A stretch of 64,000 bases of DNA from Candidatus Deferrimicrobiaceae bacterium. GTDB taxonomy: Bacteria; Desulfobacterota; Deferrimicrobia; Deferrimicrobiales; Deferrimicrobiaceae. Below, piece by piece: positions 51,030 through 58,292 of the stretch (the stretch's first letter is position 1; each line of letters opens with the position of its first letter). The notes beneath the pieces were generated by a model. It was given only the letters and a program-made list of their open reading frames with translations, searched no databases and was not told the DNA's origin. Where the stretch lies: the NCBI GenBank assembly GCA_036504035.1, contig DASXVV010000011.1:226347-290346 (forward strand), given 5' to 3'. Made by a program: the position numbers and the translations under genes.

Positions 51030-53575
51030 CTGCCCTTGACCTCTTTTGGCTTGTCGTCGCGCACCCGGGCCGGGAGGGTGTAGCCGTCGACGCCCAGTTC
51101 GTTCGCGATGCCGGGGAAGTACGACGACTCGACATAGTGGGGGGCGATGAGCGTCTCGGCCATCCGTTTCCCGCTGCCGATGACGCCGTCCGGCTTGCCC
51201 AGGATCCGGTAGTCGGCGCCCCACATGAACCGATAGTCGACGCCCGAGGATGGTACGCCGACGACCTTCCTCGCCATCGACTCCATCGCGTCGGCGCCGC
51301 TCGCCATCAACTCCGCCGGGGCGATGCTCGTCCCCCAGGGAACGGGATCGTTCAGGTTGACCCAGACGACGACCCGCTTCACCTTTCCGGAATCGACCAG
51401 CTCCTGGTAATGGCCGCTCTTCGCCAGCGACAGGTCGCCGCCGACGATGTCCAGCTCGTTCACCCGGACGAGGTCTTCCCGTATCAGCGCTTCGGCGACG
51501 GTCGCTCCGTTGCTGTGGGCGACGAGCCTGTCGCACTCCTTCCCCGAGACCTGCTCGAGCGCCTTGCGGGCCTGGGGGGTGTTCAGGGAGATCGCCCCGT
51601 CGGTGAGGTGGTCGCCGACGATGCGTCCCGACTCGGTCAGGCCGTAGCCTGCCCGGTACTCCTTTTCCTTGTCCATGCCGAACGAGACGACGACCGCGCC
51701 GCCGACTCCGTCCTTGCCTTCCGCGCCGGCCTTCTTCGCTGCTTCGTTCATGCTCGCGTACGTCTTCCCGCTCCAGGGGCTGACGCCGTTCGTCATCATC
51801 CGACTCGCGTCGTTGTTGTCTGTGCCGAACCCGAGGACAACCATCTCGTGCACCTTCTCGAAAGACTTCTTCAATGGCGGGACCGCCGAGAGCAGTTCCT
51901 TCTGCGTGCGCACCTGGCGGGCGTCGTATGCCGCCCGCTCGGCCATCATCCGCTTCTGCATCTCGAGCCACGTCTCCTCGCGCAGGGATGGGATGGAGGG
52001 GACCGGCGGACGGAACGACTCAGGGTCCTTGCCGGCGCCGAGGGCGCGCAGGACGCGGACCGCTTCCTCCCTCGACTCGCCGGCACGCTTTTTCGCGGCG
52101 TCGTGCGCCGACCTCGCCTTCTCCCACGCGGCGTCAACTTCGGGCCCGCCACCTTTCTTCCGCGCCCTCGCCTCCTTCAGCGCGGCCTCGCTCTTCGCGA
52201 GGGCGTCGCGCGCCCAGGCGTATTCGTCGTGGACCTTCCGGAACGCATGGAGCCCCTTCTCGTCGACGGCGGGCGCGACGGTTCCGGCGGGGGGTTCGGA
52301 AATCTCGCCGGTCGCGGCGCCCAGCGCCTTATCCAACAGTGCCGGCACCTGTTCGGCCGTCGCCGTCTCGACCGCCTGGACCGTGGTGGACGCTTGCCGG
52401 AGGTGGCGGAGGTCGACCACCATCGGGTCGTTCCCCGGCTCCGGCTGGAGAATCGTCTTGTCCGGCCCGGGCCCGCCGCCCAACCCGAAGAACGCGGTGC
52501 CGCCGGCCTTCGCCTTGTCCCGCCACCAGGACCCGCCCTCGCCCTCCGGATCGCCGGTCGAGGCAGGCCCCGCTTCGCCGTTCGCCCAAACGGACACTTT
52601 CGGAAGCGGCACGCCGGGCGCCTCCAGGCGCGTCCCCTTTTCCCACGGCTGCTCCCATCCCGCCTTGAGGTCGACGACCTTCCCTTCGATGGGAATTTCC
52701 CGGTCGGGCTTCCGCTCCCGCGTTCCGGCGGCGCGGAGGGCGGCCACCGCGGCCCGGGCCTTCGGCGCATCCGTCCGATGACGCGACCGGATGGCGCAGT
52801 AACCCCGCACGCCCGATGCCCGGTCGGCCTCCTGCCGATCCTGCTGCGCTTCCCGCCGAAGCGTTTCGGCCCGGCGCAGTTGAAGGTCCACCTCCCCGAA
52901 GCGTTCCGCCGGTTCGTTTCCGGCGCTCCCCGCGCCTGCCGCCGAAGCCCGGCCCTCCCGCTTGAGGCGTTCGACCTCTCCCCGTACCCCTCCGCTCAGA
53001 TCCAGGCAGGACTGGCGAGCCTGGTTCGCCGCCTGGGCATAGGTCTGCTGGACCTGCCGGATGAACTCGGCGCTGCCCGAGTGGCTGAAGGACGGCATTG
53101 GGGGGGGCGGGGGACAAACGGTCGCCGGGATGTTGCAGGCGCCGGGATTGTCGAGGCAGGCGTCGACCGCCTGGAGCATCCGGCCGAGGCTGCTTTCCAT
53201 CTGGTTGAAGTATTGGGCGAGGCCGGGGACGATTCCCCGGTCCCGGGTGGCGGATTCCGCGCCCTGCCGGAGCTGCGCGAGGATCGCCCGGGCCTGCGCG
53301 GTCTGGGCCTTGATGGACTGCCGGGCGACGGACGTGTCGACTTTCGGAGCGGACGTGGTCCCGGGTGCAATACCGCCCTTGCCCGTCAGGAACCGCCGGC
53401 GCTTTTCGGATTCCCGGTCGGCGACTCCGGCATCCCGCTCGGCGGCCTCGGCCTTTTCGCAGAACCGGTCGGCCCGGGCCCTGTCGGCATCCGCCCGGGC
53501 GGGCGGGACCGGCAGCGCGAGGACGAGCAGGAGCAGGAATCCCGCCGCCCCCGCCCGCTTCGTGCCTTCGCGCAT
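51026..53575 (-). CDS. Large exported protein with an alpha/beta-hydrolase-like C-terminal domain, unknown function
   Basis: The 849-residue protein begins with a Sec signal (GAAGFLLLLVLALPVPPARADA). The N-terminal third is helical with heptad-like Gln/Ala/Arg repeats and a Pro-rich cysteine loop (NIPATVCPPPPPMP). The middle has a compact beta-rich stretch and another helical region (residues about 380-550). The last 280 residues look like an alpha/beta-hydrolase: strand EMVVLGFGTDNND, then DRLVAHSNGATVAEAL. This is a nucleophile elbow of the form AHSNG with Ser about residue 688, followed by VNELDIVGGDLSLAKSG and WVNLNDPVPWG. The acid and His partners are not certain. The start is eight bases behind the coiled-coil gene. 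Confidence 0.72.
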   Translation of the reverse strand: MREGTKRAGAAGFLLLLVLALPVPPARADADRARADRFCEKAEAAERDAGVADRESEKRRRFLTGKGGIAPGTTSAPKVDTSVARQSIKAQTAQARAILAQLRQGAESATRDRGIVPGLAQYFNQMESSLGRMLQAVDACLDNPGACNIPATVCPPPPPMPSFSHSGSAEFIRQVQQTYAQAANQARQSCLDLSGGVRGEVERLKREGRASAAGAGSAGNEPAERFGEVDLQLRRAETLRREAQQDRQEADRASGVRGYCAIRSRHRTDAPKARAAVAALRAAGTRERKPDREIPIEGKVVDLKAGWEQPWEKGTRLEAPGVPLPKVSVWANGEAGPASTGDPEGEGGSWWRDKAKAGGTAFFGLGGGPGPDKTILQPEPGNDPMVVDLRHLRQASTTVQAVETATAEQVPALLDKALGAATGEISEPPAGTVAPAVDEKGLHAFRKVHDEYAWARDALAKSEAALKEARARKKGGGPEVDAAWEKARSAHDAAKKRAGESREEAVRVLRALGAGKDPESFRPPVPSIPSLREETWLEMQKRMMAERAAYDARQVRTQKELLSAVPPLKKSFEKVHEMVVLGFGTDNNDASRMMTNGVSPWSGKTYASMNEAAKKAGAEGKDGVGGAVVVSFGMDKEKEYRAGYGLTESGRIVGDHLTDGAISLNTPQARKALEQVSGKECDRLVAHSNGATVAEALIREDLVRVNELDIVGGDLSLAKSGHYQELVDSGKVKRVVVWVNLNDPVPWGTSIAPAELMASGADAMESMARKVVGVPSSGVDYRFMWGADYRILGKPDGVIGSGKRMAETLIAPHYVESSYFPGIANELGVDGYTLPARVRDDKPKEVKGR

Positions 53576-53583
53576 GCGGAAGA

Positions 53584-54291
53584 TCAGCGGCTCGCCATCG
53601 CGGCGGCGAGATCCCGGGAGCTCTCCTTGAGCCGATCCAGCCGACGGCTGTCGCCGTCGAGTTTCTTCAGGATCTCCTCGGAGGCGACGAGCAGGAATTT
53701 CGCGTTCGCGATGGCAGCGAGGCGGTTGTGCGCCTCCATGAGCCGATTCCCCTCGTTCTCGAGCTCGTCGGCGCGCATCTCGAGGGGCCCGGCCTTCTTC
53801 TCGGCATCCATTGAGATCTGGCCGGCCTGCCCGTGCGCGTCGGCCACGCCCTTGGCGTCCACCGACTGCATGCCCTGGATCATCTTGCCCGTCAGCGCCT
53901 GGGTGAGCGCCCCGTTGGACGACAAGCCCCCCCCGCCCATCCCCGACATGAGGCCGAACATGTCGCCGAGGAGGCCGGAGATCTCGGCGCTCTGCGCGGC
54001 CTGGTTCCTCAGAAGATCGCCCTTGGCCGTGGCATCGGAGCGGAATCCGCCGGCCTTCTTCCGCAGGTCGCTCGAGGCCGCGTATTTCTTGCCCGCCGCC
54101 GTCTTCAGCAGCTCCGCCTTCCGCTTTAGCGCCTCCCCTTCCTTCTTGAGCGCGTCCACCTCGGAGCCGGACATGAGCGCGGGCCCCGCCTCGGACTTGG
54201 GAAGGAAGAGCGGGCTCTCGGCCAGCGCCGCCCCTTGCGCCCCGAGCATGCACAACGCGAGAACGCCCGCCTTGAGGGTCTTGTGCCTCAT
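53584..54291 (-). CDS. Exported coiled-coil protein, unknown function
   Basis: The 235-residue protein has a clear signal peptide (KTLKAGVLALCMLGAQGAALA). Then come long heptad-rich helices (VDALKKEGEALKRKAELLKTAA; DAEKKAGPLEMRADELENEGNRL, each shown in part) on both sides of a Gly/Met-rich hinge (DMFGLMSGMGGGGLSSNG, about residues 110-127). It should form an extended helical hairpin or oligomer in the periplasm. Its ATG overlaps the stop of the repeat lipoprotein gene (ATGA). No enzymatic residues are recognised; a scaffold or adaptor role between the lipoprotein and the large protein downstream is a guess from order only. Confidence 0.75.
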   Translation of the reverse strand: MRHKTLKAGVLALCMLGAQGAALAESPLFLPKSEAGPALMSGSEVDALKKEGEALKRKAELLKTAAGKKYAASSDLRKKAGGFRSDATAKGDLLRNQAAQSAEISGLLGDMFGLMSGMGGGGLSSNGALTQALTGKMIQGMQSVDAKGVADAHGQAGQISMDAEKKAGPLEMRADELENEGNRLMEAHNRLAAIANAKFLLVASEEILKKLDGDSRRLDRLKESSRDLAAAMASR

Positions 54292-55529
54292 CGTCCGCCT
54301 CCGGGAAGCGATTGCGCGACCAGGACGCCGGTCACGTAGTATTGCAGCGGCTTGAAGTAGCCGTCGGTCTCGAGCAGCTGCCGCTTGATGTCGGCCCGGT
54401 CGCGCGCGATCGCCGGCAGCGCCAGCCGGAACCGCTCGAGCGCCTTCCGGGCCGAGGCCGACCCCTTTTCCCTGCCGACGTCCAGCCCCCCGAGGGGACC
54501 GGCGCCCAACACGTCTTCGGAAAGCTCGGCGGCCTCCAGCTCGTCGGCGACCTTCTCGCTCGCGACGATGGCGGAGCCGGCCATCTCTTCCCCCTGGCTG
54601 TAGGCTTTCCAGTGGGCCGCCAGCGCCTTCCGGTGCTCCTCGATCCGCGCCATCGTCCGGAGCGCCTCGCCGAGCGCCTCCCCCGATCCGGGCTTCGCTG
54701 CAAGCGTAGCGGGCGCCAGGCCTTCCGACAATCCCGGGGAGCCCCCTTTCTCGAGATCGTAGAGCGCGCGTCGCAGGGCATCGACGTCGGCGGGATCTTT
54801 CCCTATCCGCTCGGACAGCGCCAGGGCGCCCGCGTATCGCTTCAGCGCCGGGCTGTTCTCGACGGCCCGGGCGAGCGACTCCCCGGAGACCGGGGAGACC
54901 GTCGAGGACGCCGGGCCCGGGATCAATCCGCGGACCTCCGCCGCGTGGGGGCTGTCGGGGAACCGCTCCAGGAATCCCTTGAACCCGTACGGGCTTCCCC
55001 AGGCCTTGACCTGCGCATAGCTCTTTTCGGCGAGCAGCGTTCGCGCCTCGACGGCATATCGCGACTTCGGGTAACGGAGCAGGAAGTACTCGAGCGCCGC
55101 GGGGGAGGGATCCGCGCCCGCGCCCTTGAACTCGAGCTCCTCGACCCGGCTCCGGATCTCCGGGACGCTGCCGTTTCCCTTGAAATAAACGAGGAAATCG
55201 TAGAGCGCCTCGACGGACGTCTCGTTCCGGGCGGCCTTGGCGGCGAGCTCCGCCACCGTGGCTGCGATCTTGGGATCGGGATTCGCCTTCATGGCGCGGA
55301 CGCACTCGGCCACGCTGTCGGCCTTCATGACCTGTTCCATCTTCGACGATTCGACACGTTCGCGGGCCTCTGCCGCGTGGCCGCTATCGGGATGCCGCTC
55401 GAGGTAGTTCCGGTACGCCGCCGGGGTGTTGACCTCCCTGGCCATGTTCCACGAGGTGACTTCCGGGGAGGTGGCGCAGCCGGCGAAGGCGAAGGCGAAA
55501 GCGAGAATCGCGACACGGGATCGGTTCAT
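54288..55529 (-). CDS. Lipoprotein with tetratricopeptide-like repeats, first gene of the envelope operon
   Basis: The 413-residue lipoprotein (signal RVAILAFAFAFAGC) begins the eight-gene minus-strand run. Three related repeat phrases are visible: YRNYLERHPDSGHAAEARER, YFLLRYPKSRYAVEARTLL and FKGFLERFPDSPHAAEVRGL. This is the short TPR-like form common in outer-membrane lipoproteins such as BamD and CpoB. The C-terminal half is helical (GSGEALGEALRTMARIEEHR). The ATG at 55529 is set by GAGGAACCG and the signal peptide. The next gene start overlaps its stop. It is divergent from the sensor kinase gene at 55765 across a 235-base gap. Confidence 0.78.
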   Translation of the reverse strand: MNRSRVAILAFAFAFAGCATSPEVTSWNMAREVNTPAAYRNYLERHPDSGHAAEARERVESSKMEQVMKADSVAECVRAMKANPDPKIAATVAELAAKAARNETSVEALYDFLVYFKGNGSVPEIRSRVEELEFKGAGADPSPAALEYFLLRYPKSRYAVEARTLLAEKSYAQVKAWGSPYGFKGFLERFPDSPHAAEVRGLIPGPASSTVSPVSGESLARAVENSPALKRYAGALALSERIGKDPADVDALRRALYDLEKGGSPGLSEGLAPATLAAKPGSGEALGEALRTMARIEEHRKALAAHWKAYSQGEEMAGSAIVASEKVADELEAAELSEDVLGAGPLGGLDVGREKGSASARKALERFRLALPAIARDRADIKRQLLETDGYFKPLQYYVTGVLVAQSLPGGGR

Positions 55530-55764
55530 ACGGTTCCTCGTAAAGGGAAATGCTCGTTCGAATGCCCACATCTACACTTTTCGTCACGCAGCGCATGAAA
55601 CTTCATTTGAAATCCGTACACGACGCGGATTCCGCCCCAGGCATATCGGCAGTTGCAGGAAAAAGGATTCATTTCGGATATAATCCAACCGGTGTGAGTT
55701 GCGCCCCGGAAAACTCCGAACCGTTCGGCGTCTCCGGCGACGGGAAGGAATAGCGTGGTCCTCC
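55530..55764. promoter_or_regulatory. Divergent intergenic region between the envelope operon and the phosphorelay operon
   Basis: These 235 bases, AT-richer than the genes, must hold promoters for both flanking operons. A perfect TATAAT at 55679-55684 faces the kinase gene, about 80 bases before its ATG, but no good -35 box stands at 16-18 bases. On the minus strand only weak candidates exist. No obvious inverted repeat was found for a response regulator, and the only regulators nearby lack DNA-binding domains. Confidence 0.45.
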
Positions 55765-57924
55765 ATGGGTCGTTTTTCGTCCGCTCCCGCACGAAAGGCC
55801 GGCTTCGCCCTCCTGTTGTTCCTCCTGGCCGCCATCTGCGTCGGCCTGTTCACCGTCATCTTCGAAAACGCGAAGCGGGACGCCGTGGAGCAATTGAACG
55901 AGCGGCAGCGAATCCATGCCCGGCAAGCCGCGTCCGGCATCGAGGAGTCCTTCCGGAACTGGACCGCCATCCTGGCCTCGCTGGCCCGGATCGACGATGT
56001 CGTCGACGTCACGCCCGACGGCCGGGCGGACCTCGACTTCTTCCAGGAAGCCCACCGGGACCAGGTCCTGTCGATCTCCCGGATCAGCGAGACCGGAGTC
56101 ATCCTCTACACGGTTCCCTTCAGGGGATCCATCGGGAGCAGCATCGCCGGGCAGGCGCACGTCCGCAGGATCCTGGCCGAACGGAAGCCGGTCGTCAGCG
56201 ACGTCTTCCGCACGGTCCAGGGTTTCGACGGCGTGGCGCTCCACGTCCCGGTCTTCCGAAGGAATGCGTTCAAGGGAACGATCGCCGTCGTCGTGAATTT
56301 CCAGAGTCTCGCGAAGCGTTATCTCGAGGTGATCCGGGTCGGCAAGACCGGCTATGCGTGGGTCGCAAGCGAAAACGGGGCGATGCTTTATCACCCCAAC
56401 CCCGATCTCGTCGGGCAATCGGTCCTGGCGATCGGAAAGGGGAATCCGTCTTTCCTCGCGATGACGCGGCAGATGCTCGCGGGACGCGAGGGGATCGCGG
56501 AGTACACGCTGGGGCCGGCCCGCCCGAACGGCGCCAAGCCGGCCAACCGGCACGCGGTCTACCTGCCCGTCCATCTCTGGAACACCTTCTGGTCCGTCGC
56601 CGTGGGCTCTTCCGACGACGAAGTCCTGGCTTCCCTTGCCTCGTTCCGGAACCGGCTGGCGCTGTTCCTGGTCGCCGTGCTGGCCTCCGCTGTCGTCCTT
56701 TCGACGATGGGCGCGAAGGCCTGGCTGATCGTCCGCGAAGAGGGAGAGCGCCGGCGGGTCGAGGGGGAACTGCGGGAGAGCGAGAGGCGATACCGGGAGC
56801 TGTTCGAGAAGAACCCCGCCCCGATGCTGATCTACGAGAAGGGTACGTTCGACATGCTCGCCGTGAACGACGCCTTCCATTTCCTGTACGGCTACGATGA
56901 CAACGATATCCGCGGAATGCGGCTGCCCGACCTCTACCCCGAGGAGGAGAAGGCGCCGGTCGTGGCGATGGCTTCCCGCCTGACCGGGGTCGCCTACGTC
57001 GGCGAATGGCACCACCGCCTGAAGGACGGATCGCTGATCACGATCGTGGTCCGGTCGCACGACGTCGACTACATGGGCCGCAAGGGGCGCCTCGGCGTCA
57101 TCACCGACATCTCGGGGCTGAAGCGGGCCGAAGAGCTGCTTCGCAACCTCAACGAGACGCTCGAGCAAAAAGTTCGGGCGCGCACCGCCGAGCTCGAGAA
57201 GGCAAACGCCACGCTCTCGGAGCTCGACCGGCTCAAGTCGCTGTTCATCGCGTCGATGAGCCACGAGCTGCGCACCCCCCTGAACTCGATCATCGGCTTC
57301 ACGGGCATCCTGCTGCAGGGCTTTGCCGGCCCGCTGAACGAAGAGCAGGCCAAGCAGCTCGGCATGGTCAAGGGGAGCGCGCGGCACCTGCTCGACCTGA
57401 TCACGGACATCATCGACCTGAGCAAGATCGAGGCCGGGAAGATCGGGCTGGACCTCGGGCCGGTCGACCTGGCCCAGGTCGCCCGGGAGGTTCTGGGCGA
57501 GTTCCGCGTCGCGGCTGCCCAGAAGTCCGTCTCCCTGTCGATCGACGCGCCGGATCGCCTCCCGATCGAGGCCGACGCGCGGAGGGTGCGGCAGGTACTC
57601 ATCAACCTTGTCGGGAACGCGGTCAAGTTCACGGAGGGGGGAAGCGTGTCGGTTTCCTTGACGCAGGAAGAAGAGACGGCGACGGTGGCGGTCCGGGATA
57701 CCGGCCCGGGAATCCGGCCGGAGGACCTCGGCAAGCTGTTCCGGCAGTTCAGCCAGGTCGGCCTGGCCGAGACGCCGAAGCACGAGGGGACGGGGCTCGG
57801 CCTCTACCTCTCGCGGAAGCTGATGAGGATGATGCAGGGAGACATCCGGGTCGAGAGCACGTTCGGGCGGGGAAGCGTCTTCATCGCGACGCTGCCGGCG
57901 TCCCGGGCGACGGAGGGGGCATGA
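55765..57924 (+). CDS. Membrane-bound Cache-PAS sensor histidine kinase
   Basis: The 719-residue kinase has a transmembrane helix (about 12-32) and a periplasmic Cache-type sensor (about 35-295, with SISRISETGVILYTVPF and AYVW-like KTGYAWVASENGAMLYHP). A second helix (about 298-320) and a PAS domain (about 340-460, MLIYEKGTFDMLAVNDAFH) follow. HisKA comes next, with His about residue 500 in SMSHELRTPLNSIIGF, then HATPase_c (NLVGNAVKFTEGG, DTGPGIRPEDLGKLF). It has no attached receiver; the very next gene, overlapping by ATGA, encodes a stand-alone receiver. The ATG at 55765 is supported by the signal-anchor region and a purine stretch upstream. The ligand is unknown. Confidence 0.93.
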   Translation: MGRFSSAPARKAGFALLLFLLAAICVGLFTVIFENAKRDAVEQLNERQRIHARQAASGIEESFRNWTAILASLARIDDVVDVTPDGRADLDFFQEAHRDQVLSISRISETGVILYTVPFRGSIGSSIAGQAHVRRILAERKPVVSDVFRTVQGFDGVALHVPVFRRNAFKGTIAVVVNFQSLAKRYLEVIRVGKTGYAWVASENGAMLYHPNPDLVGQSVLAIGKGNPSFLAMTRQMLAGREGIAEYTLGPARPNGAKPANRHAVYLPVHLWNTFWSVAVGSSDDEVLASLASFRNRLALFLVAVLASAVVLSTMGAKAWLIVREEGERRRVEGELRESERRYRELFEKNPAPMLIYEKGTFDMLAVNDAFHFLYGYDDNDIRGMRLPDLYPEEEKAPVVAMASRLTGVAYVGEWHHRLKDGSLITIVVRSHDVDYMGRKGRLGVITDISGLKRAEELLRNLNETLEQKVRARTAELEKANATLSELDRLKSLFIASMSHELRTPLNSIIGFTGILLQGFAGPLNEEQAKQLGMVKGSARHLLDLITDIIDLSKIEAGKIGLDLGPVDLAQVAREVLGEFRVAAAQKSVSLSIDAPDRLPIEADARRVRQVLINLVGNAVKFTEGGSVSVSLTQEEETATVAVRDTGPGIRPEDLGKLFRQFSQVGLAETPKHEGTGLGLYLSRKLMRMMQGDIRVESTFGRGSVFIATLPASRATEGA

Positions 57925-58292
57925 AGAAGGTTCTCGTGGTCGAGGATAACGAGAAGAACATGTACCTGATCTGCTTCATCCTGGAGCGGATGGGACACCG
58001 GGCGATCCGGGCGGGGACCGGCGAAGATGGCGTCGCGCTCGCCCTCCGGGAGCAGCCCGACCTCATCCTCATGGACATCCAGCTTCCCGGCATCGACGGG
58101 CAGGAGGCGACGCGGCAGATCCGGCAATCCGCCGCGGGCCGGGCGGTCCCCATCGTCGCCATTACCTCCTTCGCCATGGCGGGCGACCGCGAGCGCCTCC
58201 TGTCCTCGGGATGCACCGGGTACATCGAGAAGCCGATCAATCCCGAAACGATCATGGGCGATATCGCCGGGTTCCTCGAGGAGAAGACATGA
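57921..58292 (+). CDS. Single-domain response regulator (DivK/CheY-like receiver)
   Basis: The 123 residues are one receiver domain. VVEDNEKNMY carries the acidic pair, DLILMDIQLPGIDGQEA the phospho-acceptor Asp (about residue 51), IVAITSFAMAG the Thr/Ser switch and YIEKPINPETI the Lys. The wording IQLPGIDG and AITSFAMAGDRERL is of the DivK-like class. It has no output domain, so it should pass phosphate onward or act by protein binding. Start and stop overlap the flanking kinase genes (ATGA on both sides), so the three proteins are made together. Confidence 0.94.
   Translation: MKKVLVVEDNEKNMYLICFILERMGHRAIRAGTGEDGVALALREQPDLILMDIQLPGIDGQEATRQIRQSAAGRAVPIVAITSFAMAGDRERLLSSGCTGYIEKPINPETIMGDIAGFLEEKT

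Noticed and set aside
51137..54355. 1072-codon open frame on the + strand
   Set aside because: It is antisense to the large exported protein and coiled-coil genes, with low-complexity translation. The minus-strand genes have signal peptides and coupled starts.
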